14,500 nucleotides of DNA from Coriobacteriaceae bacterium (lineage in GTDB: Bacteria > Actinomycetota > Coriobacteriia > Anaerosomatales > SLCP01). The stretch spans positions 1 to 14,500 of the forward strand of contig PWVH01000039.1 of assembly GCA_003563465.1 (NCBI GenBank), given 5' to 3'. Of the stretch, positions 7,145 through 13,195 are shown one piece after another (positions within the stretch are counted from its first letter, which is position 1; each line of letters starts with the position of its first letter). The notes beneath the pieces were generated by a model. That model saw nothing but the letters and a program-made list of their open reading frames with translations, searched no databases and had not been told where the DNA came from. The translations under genes and the position numbers were made by a program.

Positions 7145-8262
7145 AACGCCTCGTAGGCCCTGCCGGGATACGCACGCTGCTAGCGATGGGGATCGCCCTG
7201 TTAGTCGTCTTCTTCTACTGGGCGGCGGTCTCGCTTTCCAAGGACTACTACGTCGTCTCGAGTCCGCCTGGGTCGGTCTACTCCTCGGAAGGGGACGGTC
7301 TGAAAGTCCTCTTCAACTACCTCGACGCGCTCGATGTGCCCGCGTACACTCTGACGTCCTTCGAGGAGCTGCCCGAGGACGGCACGATCGTATTGGCCGC
7401 GGCACGCGCTCTTGACAGGAGTCCGACTGTCGCCGAGTCACGAGCTCTCGCGGGTTGGGTCGAGGACGGCGGCCGGCTCGTGCTCGCGGGACACTCCGCG
7501 CGAGAGGTCTTGCGCGGTGCGAGAATCGGTGGCGGCCTGATGATGGCCGAAGAGGCAGCGGTCGCTCCCCGGCTGCCGTCGATGTACGCCGACGGGGTCG
7601 CAGAGGTGCTCACGGGCCCGGAACGTCTGCTCGCCGAGGACGCCGGATGGGCCACGCACATGAAGGACGGCTCGGGTCAGATACTCATGTCGCGTGCCTT
7701 CGGCAAGGGAGAGGTCGTCTGGCTCTCCAGCCTCTACCCGCTCTCCAACGAGGGGCTCGGCGAGGTCGACAACGCACGTTTGGCCACGCTTCTCGTCGCC
7801 TCGGTCAGGCCTGTCCACTTCGACGAGTACCATCACGGGTTCGTGCGCGGCGGCGGAGTATGGGATCGTCTGGGTGCCGGGGGTCGTGCGGCGAGCGTGC
7901 TCGGCTTCGCGGCGCTCGTGCTCCTGCTGCTGGCGGTATCACGCAGGTTCGGGCCGGCTATCGAAGCCGCAGACGAGCCTGTGGCGCGCACAGGGGCATA
8001 CATCTCGTCGCTGGCAGAACTCTACCGCAAGGCCGGAGCAAGGTCTTTGGCGTTGGAGAGTGTCGAGGAAGGACTCAGGCTCGCTCTCGTGCGCAGGCAC
8101 GGTTCGGAGGAGGCAGGCCTAAGGGCCCATCCTCAGGCGGCTTCGCTGCTCGATTCCTCGGCAGAGCTCCGCAGATCGGATCGGATCACCGAAGATGTGT
8201 TCGTCACGACCGCTCGCGGACTCGCGCGGGCGCGACAGGAGGTCGAAGGTCTCGATGGATGA
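7141..8262 (+). CDS. DUF4350 domain-containing membrane protein
   Basis: The 373-residue protein has an N-terminal transmembrane helix (about 12-31), an extracytoplasmic domain (about 35-245), a second helix (about 250-266) and a cytoplasmic tail. The outer domain resembles DUF4350, a glutamine-amidotransferase-like fold without an evident catalytic cysteine: SSEGDGLKVLFNYLDAL (48-64), the strand GTIVLAAARAL (81-91), the WVEDGGRLVLAG segment (106-117), GKGEVVWLSSLYPLSN (188-203) and the conserved FDEYHHGF (227-234). The tail begins SRRFGP (267-272), another family mark, and ends in a charged helical region. The ATG at 7141 shares ATGA with the DUF4129 stop, and the stop overlaps the MoxR start by 8 bp. 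Function is unknown; co-occurrence with DUF4129, MoxR and DUF58 suggests a membrane substrate or partner of the AAA+ ATPase. Confidence 0.86.
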   Translation: MKRLVGPAGIRTLLAMGIALLVVFFYWAAVSLSKDYYVVSSPPGSVYSSEGDGLKVLFNYLDALDVPAYTLTSFEELPEDGTIVLAAARALDRSPTVAESRALAGWVEDGGRLVLAGHSAREVLRGARIGGGLMMAEEAAVAPRLPSMYADGVAEVLTGPERLLAEDAGWATHMKDGSGQILMSRAFGKGEVVWLSSLYPLSNEGLGEVDNARLATLLVASVRPVHFDEYHHGFVRGGGVWDRLGAGGRAASVLGFAALVLLLLAVSRRFGPAIEAADEPVARTGAYISSLAELYRKAGARSLALESVEEGLRLALVRRHGSEEAGLRAHPQAASLLDSSAELRRSDRITEDVFVTTARGLARARQEVEGLDG

Positions 8263-9217
8263 TGCAGCGCGCACGGTCCAACAGTTGGCCGAAGCGGTCA
8301 GAAGCGAGGTCGGCAAGGCTGTGGTCGGCCAGACACACGCGATCGACAGCATGCTGGTGGCTCTCGTCACGGGAGGTCACGTGCTGCTCGAAGGGGTTCC
8401 GGGAACAGCGAAGACTTTGGCTGCGCGCAGCCTCGCTTACGCCGTGGATGCCTCGTTCAAGCGCATCCAGTTCAGCCCCGACATGATGCCTGCAGACGTC
8501 GTGGGCACCAACGTCTACGACGCCGACAGCGGGACGTTCCGACTGCGCAAAGGGCCGGTCTTTGCCAACCTCGTGCTGGCCGACGAGATCAACCGCACCC
8601 CTCCCAAGACGCAAGCCGCTCTTCTAGAGGCGATGCAGGAGTCGCAGGTGACGATCGACGGGGAGACCCATCGTCTGCCGTCGCCGTTCATGGTCATCGC
8701 GACGCAGAACCCTGTCGAATACGAAGGCACCTACCCGCTGCCCGAAGCGCAGCTCGATCGATTCCAGCAAAAGGTGGTCATCGACTACCCGGCAGAAGCG
8801 GACGAGATGGAGATCGTGCGGCGCCACGTCGGCGGGATGGCGATGACAGACCTCGGGGAGATCGGCATGCATCCGGTGGCGAGCGCCGGGGATGTGGCGG
8901 CCGCGGCTGCGGCGTTGCCGTCCGTGGTGGTCGATGAGGGCGTGTACGGCTACGTCACCGGTGTGGTGCGGGCGACCCGCGAGCACCCCTCGGTCATGCT
9001 CGGCGCCAGCCCTCGTGCCGCAGTCAGCCTGCTGGTCGCCGCCAAAGGCCTGGCGCTGCTGTCGGGCCGGGGCTTCGTCACCCCCGATGACGTCAAGACC
9101 ATGGCGATTCCGTGTCTACGCCATCGTCTGGTGCTGCGGCCGGAGGTCGAGATCGAGGGCGTACCTGCTGAATCGGTGCTACACGACGCGTTCGAGAAGG
9201 TACCCGTACCGCGATGA
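8255..9217 (+). CDS. MoxR-family AAA+ ATPase
   Basis: This is a 320-residue cytoplasmic AAA+ ATPase of the MoxR family, whose members act as chaperones that assemble or activate partner proteins, usually VWA or DUF58 proteins encoded beside them. Motifs in order: Walker A GVPGTAKT (47-54), the IQFSPDMMPADVVGT segment (71-85) typical of MoxR, Walker B LVLADEIN (106-113), the arginine-containing LDRF (167-170), sensor 1 ATQNP (149-153) followed by EYEGTYPLPEAQ, and sensor 2 GASPRA (250-255). The ATG at 8255 overlaps the DUF4350 stop by 8 bp; AGGAGG (8237-8242) and GAAGGT (8245-8250) precede it. Extending upstream in the same frame adds no family sequence. The stop shares ATGA with the DUF58 gene, the classic MoxR partner. 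Confidence 0.96.
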   Translation: MDDAARTVQQLAEAVRSEVGKAVVGQTHAIDSMLVALVTGGHVLLEGVPGTAKTLAARSLAYAVDASFKRIQFSPDMMPADVVGTNVYDADSGTFRLRKGPVFANLVLADEINRTPPKTQAALLEAMQESQVTIDGETHRLPSPFMVIATQNPVEYEGTYPLPEAQLDRFQQKVVIDYPAEADEMEIVRRHVGGMAMTDLGEIGMHPVASAGDVAAAAAALPSVVVDEGVYGYVTGVVRATREHPSVMLGASPRAAVSLLVAAKGLALLSGRGFVTPDDVKTMAIPCLRHRLVLRPEVEIEGVPAESVLHDAFEKVPVPR

Positions 9218-10605
9218 AAGGAGCACGTGACATCCTCGCAGGATTCGAGAGTGTGTACGTGACGCCTCGAGCCGCGCTGGTTGTAGCCGTGCCGATTCTT
9301 GCGGTCGCCTGGCTGCCGGGTTTTTGGGCTTGGGTCACGGCAACGGTATGGCTCGGTACCGTGGCGTTCGCGCTGCGCCGGGACATCCGATCCGCGGTCG
9401 GGCCTGACGAGATGGAAGTAGAGCGCACGCTTCCGATCAAGCTGTCGATAGGAGTCCCCAACCCGGTCGATCTTACCGTGCGCAACACCTCGGCACGCAT
9501 CGCCCGGATTCTACTCAGGGAAACCCCGCCGGCCCGATTCGAGGGAGAGAGAAGAGCCGGTCTCGGTGAGGGCGGAGAAGGCGGAGGGCGGCGGAGCGAG
9601 GGTGGCCGCATCACGCTGGGTCCTCGAGAGGAGCGCACCGAGCGAATGCGCTTCGTGCCGCCCGCTAGAGGGCTGTTCACTTTCGGTCCTGTCGCGGTGC
9701 GCTCCCTAGGCCCGCTCGGTCTTGCGGGGCGCCAGTGGGACGGGGCCGGCGAGGCCGAGGCCAAGGTCTATCCGGACATCACGGCGGTGCACGCCTATGC
9801 GCTTCTCGCTCGCAAGGGCACGCTTCACGAGATCGGCGTGCGTGCGGCACGTCATGCGGGCACCGGGACCGAGTTCGAATCGCTTCGTGATTACGTCGAC
9901 GGCGACGACTATCGCGACATCGACTGGAAAGCGACCGCGCGCAGGGGCGCACCGGTGGTCCGCCGCTTCGAGGCGGAGCGCAGTCAGGCGGTGGTACTCG
10001 CGGTGGACTCGGGAAGACTGATGACGCCTGTCGTAGACGCGCTATCCAAGCTCGACCGGGCGATCAACGCCGCTCTGTTGCTCGCCTATCTTGCCACGCG
10101 ATACGGCGACAACGTCGGACTGTTGGTGTTCGGCCGTGATATCCAGGCGTTCGTTCCGCCGAGGAAAGGACACCGTCAGTTCCTGACGATCCTGGAGGCG
10201 CTCTACTCCGTGGAAGGCCGTGTGGAGGAGCCCGACTATGCCGGCGCGCTACGTTACCTCTCGGCAAGAGTGCGAAGGCGCTCGCTCGTCGTTCTCTTCA
10301 CCGAACTCGTGGGAACCGAGCCGTCGCGCCGGCTTCTGGGCGTGCTCGGCGGCATGGCGCGCAGGCATCTGCCGCTCGTGGTGACTCAGCGCGATCGGGA
10401 GATGGAGCGCTCTGCCACCGAGGTACCCGAGACCGAATCGGACGTCTACCGCTCGTCTATAGCCGGAGACCTCCTGCAAGACAAGGCCGCTGCTGTGCGG
10501 CTCCTGTCAGCTGGAGGATCGCTCGTCTTAGACGTGGCGCCTGAGGTGCTGTCGGTAGCCGCCGTCAACCGCTATCTCGAGGTCAAGGCACAGGGCCGGT
10601 TGTGA
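9214..10605 (+). CDS. DUF58 domain-containing protein, MoxR partner
   Basis: This 463-residue protein has two N-terminal hydrophobic helices (about 19-35 and 37-54), a beta-rich region (about 65-195), and the DUF58 core RDYVDGDDYRDIDWKATAR (225-243) followed by VVRRFEAERSQAVVLAVDSGRLM (248-270), which leads into a von Willebrand A-like fold. The metal-site loop reads DSGRLM, a degenerate form as is common in DUF58. Residues 111-131 form a Gly/Glu/Arg-rich low-complexity insert between two beta strands, encoded by purine-rich DNA; it looks like an added flexible loop. The ATG at 9214 forms ATGA with the moxR stop. This is the last gene of the long + strand run and ends 10 bp from the convergent spoIIM-like gene. 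Probably works with the MoxR ATPase at the membrane; the target process is unknown. Confidence 0.93.
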   Translation: MKGARDILAGFESVYVTPRAALVVAVPILAVAWLPGFWAWVTATVWLGTVAFALRRDIRSAVGPDEMEVERTLPIKLSIGVPNPVDLTVRNTSARIARILLRETPPARFEGERRAGLGEGGEGGGRRSEGGRITLGPREERTERMRFVPPARGLFTFGPVAVRSLGPLGLAGRQWDGAGEAEAKVYPDITAVHAYALLARKGTLHEIGVRAARHAGTGTEFESLRDYVDGDDYRDIDWKATARRGAPVVRRFEAERSQAVVLAVDSGRLMTPVVDALSKLDRAINAALLLAYLATRYGDNVGLLVFGRDIQAFVPPRKGHRQFLTILEALYSVEGRVEEPDYAGALRYLSARVRRRSLVVLFTELVGTEPSRRLLGVLGGMARRHLPLVVTQRDREMERSATEVPETESDVYRSSIAGDLLQDKAAAVRLLSAGGSLVLDVAPEVLSVAAVNRYLEVKAQGRL

Positions 10606-10637
10606 CCGCGGCGGGTCACTGTTCGCGCCACCGGCCC
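10593..10637. terminator. Nested inverted repeat spanning two convergent stop codons; candidate bidirectional terminator
   Basis: An outer perfect 8 bp inverted repeat, GGGCCGGT (10593-10600) and ACCGGCCC (10630-10637), encloses an inner perfect 6 bp repeat, GTGACC (10602-10607) and GGTCAC (10614-10619), with a GCGGCG loop. The inner arms contain the TGA of the DUF58 gene (10603-10605) and the TCA that is the antisense of the spoIIM-gene TGA (10616-10618). No T-run follows on either strand, so it is not a textbook intrinsic terminator. Position and symmetry fit stopping or processing of both transcripts. Confidence 0.5.
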
Positions 10638-11584
10638 GCGAACAGGAGATAGGTCAGGAGTAACGCTGCCAGCACCGCTCCGAACGCGAGCTTGAGCGAT
10701 TCGGGCAAGGGCGCCGGAGTGATGAAGGCCTCGATCGCGCCGGCCACCACGAAGAGCGGCAACGTGCCGAGGAGAACGCGCAGTGCATTGGGGGAGACAC
10801 GCTTCAAGGCGGCGCTCCTCGGCAGATCTCCCGGAGATATCAGAGCTCGTCCGATCATCAATCCAGCCGCACCCGCAAGCACGATCGCCGGAAGCTCGAG
10901 CGAGCCGTGGGGGACGATGAGTGCCCAGAAGTAAAGCGAGCCGCCCGCCTTGTCGAACGCTCCAGCCAAAGCGCCTAGAAGCAGGCCGTTTACCATAAGG
11001 GCGTAGACAGTGAGCGCGCCGAAAGTCATTCCTCCTGCAAAGGCCAAGAATGCGACTTGGATGTTGTTGGCCGTGATTCCGGCGGTAAGTAGCGGTGCGA
11101 ACGGGGCGGTGATCGCGTGAAGGTCAGTGCCGCTCTCCAGAGTGTCGCTTACCCCTTCCCGCAGAGCCTCGGGGATGAAGAGCCTGGCGAGCGGGTAGTT
11201 GACGTAAGCGAGAATGAAGCCGAGTGCAGTCGCCCCGAAGAGTAGTGCGGCCGAGAGCGACACCTCGCGCCAGTGTTCGCGCACCAGAGCAGGGTATCCG
11301 CGGGCGAAGAAACCCCACATGGACGCCAGGCGGCGCGGCGCGGCCCCGTAGAGTTCTGCGTGAGCCCGTCCCACCAGAGAATTCAGGTATTCAGCGCTCT
11401 GGCTTTCGGGGAAGTGAGTCTGTGCATATGCGAGATCGGCGGCGCTGCGACGGTAGTCGTCGTGCAGCTGTCGCAGGCGGGTGGCGTCGAGCCTGGTGAC
11501 ACCGCTGCTCCGTGTCTCCGAAAGCGTGCTCTCGAGCCGCTCCCAAGCTTCGCGAGAGCCCTCTATGAAAGTGCGTTCGTCCAT
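10616..11584 (-). CDS. SpoIIM/DUF95-family stage II sporulation protein M-like membrane protein
   Basis: The 322-residue protein has a soluble helical N-terminus (about 1-105: MDERTFIEGSREAWERLE, later an RRLASM segment) and several transmembrane helices (about 109-127, 163-183, 187-210, 228-246, 266-288, 297-315). The SpoIIM signature is clear: LTAGITANNIQVAFLAFAGG (166-185) and PHGSLELPAIVLAGAAGL (225-242). SpoIIM helps septal peptidoglycan remodelling in endospore formers, but this family is widespread in non-sporulating actinobacteria, usually beside MoxR/DUF58 genes, so sporulation cannot be concluded. The ATG at 11584 has GAGGAG just upstream (antisense of 11589-11594) and begins the typical MDE..F sequence; the longer frame to 11665 would cross the divergent promoter into the RDD gene. 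It converges with the DUF58 gene and diverges from the RDD gene. Confidence 0.9.
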   Translation of the reverse strand: MDERTFIEGSREAWERLESTLSETRSSGVTRLDATRLRQLHDDYRRSAADLAYAQTHFPESQSAEYLNSLVGRAHAELYGAAPRRLASMWGFFARGYPALVREHWREVSLSAALLFGATALGFILAYVNYPLARLFIPEALREGVSDTLESGTDLHAITAPFAPLLTAGITANNIQVAFLAFAGGMTFGALTVYALMVNGLLLGALAGAFDKAGGSLYFWALIVPHGSLELPAIVLAGAAGLMIGRALISPGDLPRSAALKRVSPNALRVLLGTLPLFVVAGAIEAFITPAPLPESLKLAFGAVLAALLLTYLLFAGRWREQ

Positions 11585-11601
11585 GCGTCTCCTCACTCGA
11601 G

Positions 11602-11617
11602 CCCATGCTAGCATGGG
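11602..11617. promoter_or_regulatory. Perfect palindrome; symmetric divergent promoter or operator
   Basis: CCCATGCTAGCATGGG is its own reverse complement. It sits in the 51 bp between the divergent spoIIM-like and RDD genes. Its centre contains TGCTAGCAT on both strands, which fits an extended -10 element (TG, one base, then TAGCAT against TATAAT, 4 of 6). From the + element (hexamer 11609-11614) the expected start point is about 15 nt before the RDD ATG. From the - element (hexamer 11610-11605) it is about 14 nt before the spoIIM ATG. No convincing -35 hexamer is seen on either side. It could instead, or also, be a dimeric repressor site. Confidence 0.5.
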
Positions 11618-11635
11618 GTAAGCCGAGGAGGTTCG

Positions 11636-12382
11636 ATGCCTGAAGAAGACCCTTTCCTGCGACATCTGGTGGTCGAGACTCCCGAGTCCGTCTCGGTCAC
11701 CTACCGTCTGGCGGGCCTGGGTTCGCGCGGGGCTGCCGCGCTGGTAGACGGCGGCCTGCTGCTCCTTATCGTCTCGGCCGAAATCGTCCTAGGCATCTTC
11801 GTTGCGTTCGGGGCGTTACGCCTCTTCGGCGAAGCTGCCTCACAGGCAGTCATATGGATAGCTGCTGCGGTGATAGCGGCAGTCTTCATCACTTATTGGG
11901 GCTATTTCATCGCCGGTGAGGTCGCAGGCGGCGGACGCACTCCGGGAAAGCGGGTGATGGGCATCCGCGTGATTCGCGACGACGGTAGCCGTGTGGGGGT
12001 GATCGATTCGATCATCCGGAACTTGGTGCGCGCGATCGACTTCATGCCGGGGACGTATGCGGTAGGCATCGTGTCGATCCTGCTTTCCCAGCAGGGCAAG
12101 CGTCTCGGCGACATGGCTGCCAGCACAGCTGTCATCGAGGACCGCGGGCAAGAGCATGCGGCTGCGCCGTACGGTGCCGAGGTGGACGAACGAGTCTCGC
12201 TGGTGGTCGAGTACCTCGAGCGGCGAGAGGAAATGACGTCCGATGCGCGATATCAGGTGGCAGTGACGCTACTGAGCCTCTGGGGTGAGGATCCGGGCGG
12301 ATGGGACGAGCCGACGGTGGCCGGACGCCTGGCCGATCTGGCTGGCTTGCGGCATACGCGCCGCGCTCTTGCCAGCGGCTGA
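11636..12382 (+). CDS. RDD-family membrane protein with C-terminal extension
   Basis: The 248-residue protein carries an RDD domain: the helix-1 motif with R31 and D38 (GSRGAAALVDGGLLLL, 29-44), hydrophobic segments at about 38-61, 70-93 and 140-151, TPGKRVMGIRV (102-112) and QGKRLGDMAASTAVIED (153-169). RDD proteins are small polytopic membrane proteins; some act in ion exchange or assembly, but the biochemical role is mostly unknown. Residues 171-248 are a soluble, charged tail with predicted helices (ERVSLVVEYLERREEM, then the VAVTLLSLWG segment) that lies beyond the usual RDD boundary. The ATG at 11636 follows GAGGAGG (11625-11631). It diverges from the spoIIM-like gene through a palindromic promoter, and bioY follows after 33 bp, so the two may share a transcript. 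Confidence 0.9.
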   Translation: MPEEDPFLRHLVVETPESVSVTYRLAGLGSRGAAALVDGGLLLLIVSAEIVLGIFVAFGALRLFGEAASQAVIWIAAAVIAAVFITYWGYFIAGEVAGGGRTPGKRVMGIRVIRDDGSRVGVIDSIIRNLVRAIDFMPGTYAVGIVSILLSQQGKRLGDMAASTAVIEDRGQEHAAAPYGAEVDERVSLVVEYLERREEMTSDARYQVAVTLLSLWGEDPGGWDEPTVAGRLADLAGLRHTRRALASG

Positions 12383-12400
12383 CGGGTGTCTTTGTCGAGC

Positions 12401-12407
12401 GAGGAGG
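12401..12407 (+). promoter_or_regulatory. Ribosome binding site that fixes the bioY start
   Basis: GAGGAGG lies 8 nt before GTG at 12416 and lies downstream of the alternative in-frame GTG at 12386. A strong site here favours 12416 and removes ten residues from the longest open frame. Confidence 0.65.
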
Positions 12408-12415
12408 GCCGAGGA

Positions 12416-13057
12416 GTGGACGAGCCGGCGGAGCCGACCGAGCCGACTGAGCCGACGTCTCGATCGACGGCTACGGAAGATCCCTTCTCGAAGGCGCCTG
12501 CATCGGGTACCGGTTCTGGGGCGAATCGTACCCGCGAGACGGTGACCGCCGCGCTGCTGGCGGCGCTCCTCGCGGCTTCGGCTTGGATATCCATTCCTAT
12601 CGGGACGGCAGTTCCGATCACCTTGCAGGTGTTCATCGTGCTTCTCGCGGGGCTGTTGCTCACAGTCCGCGGGGCGGTCCTTGCCGTGGGCGTCTACCTG
12701 ATGCTTGGAGCTGCTGGTCTTCCGGTGTTTGCGGGTGGGCTAGGTGGTTGGGGTGTGCTCGCAGGTCCGACCGGAGGATATCTGTGGGGATTCGTGGTCG
12801 CCGTAGCGGTCATCTCTTGGCTGCGTACCCGGTTCGCTGTTCTTGTGGGCAAGACGATCGGTGATGCACTGGCATTGGCCATGGGGGTCTTGGTCATCTA
12901 CTTGTTCGGCTGGTTACAGCTTGCGGCGGTCACCGCTATCGACCCCTGGTCCGCCCTTATCGTAGGCGTACTTCCCTTCATACCGATCGATGCCTTCAAG
13001 GCGGTGGCGGTTCTCGTCGTCGCCGAAGCGCTCAGGCGCTCGGGCGTCGTACGTTAG
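12416..13057 (+). CDS. bioY: Biotin transporter BioY (ECF S-component)
   Basis: BioY is the membrane S-component that binds biotin and, with the EcfAA'T module, imports it; some BioY proteins work alone. The 213-residue protein contains the family core: IPIGTAVPITLQVFIVLLAGLL (60-81), the signature PVFAGG.GG.GVL.GPTGGYLWGF (103-126) and PFIPIDAFK (187-195), with about six transmembrane helices. Residues 1-40 are a hydrophilic extension absent from most BioY proteins, opening with EPA.EPT repeats encoded by four tandem 9 bp units (12422-12457). GTG at 12416 is preferred over GTG at 12386 because of the GAGGAGG at 12401-12407. No EcfA, EcfA' or EcfT genes are in the window. The biotin ligase encoded at 4375 lacks a DNA-binding domain, and I see no BirA-type operator upstream, so regulation is unclear. 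Confidence 0.94.
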   Translation: MDEPAEPTEPTEPTSRSTATEDPFSKAPASGTGSGANRTRETVTAALLAALLAASAWISIPIGTAVPITLQVFIVLLAGLLLTVRGAVLAVGVYLMLGAAGLPVFAGGLGGWGVLAGPTGGYLWGFVVAVAVISWLRTRFAVLVGKTIGDALALAMGVLVIYLFGWLQLAAVTAIDPWSALIVGVLPFIPIDAFKAVAVLVVAEALRRSGVVR

Positions 13058-13122
13058 GGGAACTTATAGACTCGGCCGCGACGGGTAATCTTCGGCAGGT
13101 GTCGTATGTCAGACCCTCCGTC

Positions 13123-13128
13123 TATGAT
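13123..13128 (+). promoter_or_regulatory. Possible -10 element for the YhaO-type nuclease gene
   Basis: The 138 bp between bioY and the nuclease gene (13058-13195) contains TATGAT, 5 of 6 bases of the consensus -10 hexamer. It would place a start point near 13135, with a 5' leader of about 60 nt. No good -35 is found at 16-18 bp spacing, so the call is weak. I see no terminator hairpin for bioY and no riboswitch-like structure in this gap. Confidence 0.3.
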
Positions 13129-13184
13129 GAGGTTGATGCGCATCCAGAGCGCGAAGGGACATCCCGGGCCCCAGGAGTTCATCG

Positions 13185-13190
13185 AGGAGG
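13185..13190 (+). promoter_or_regulatory. Ribosome binding site that fixes the nuclease gene start
   Basis: AGGAGG ends 5 nt before GTG at 13196. The protein beginning there enters the metallophosphoesterase fold within a few residues, whereas the open frame reaching back to 13106 adds 30 residues with no family character. Confidence 0.7.
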
Positions 13191-13195
13191 GGGCA

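Noticed and set aside
7455..8486. 343-codon plus-strand frame across DUF4350 and moxR
   Set aside because: It is out of frame with both recognised proteins, is Arg/Gly-rich and shows no domain.
10616..11584. Evidence that the organism forms endospores
   Set aside because: SpoIIM/DUF95 proteins beside MoxR clusters are common in non-sporulating actinobacteria, and no other sporulation gene is present.
13106..13195. Longer start for the YhaO-type nuclease or a leader peptide
   Set aside because: The 30 added residues lack family character, and AGGAGG at 13185-13190 clearly serves GTG 13196.
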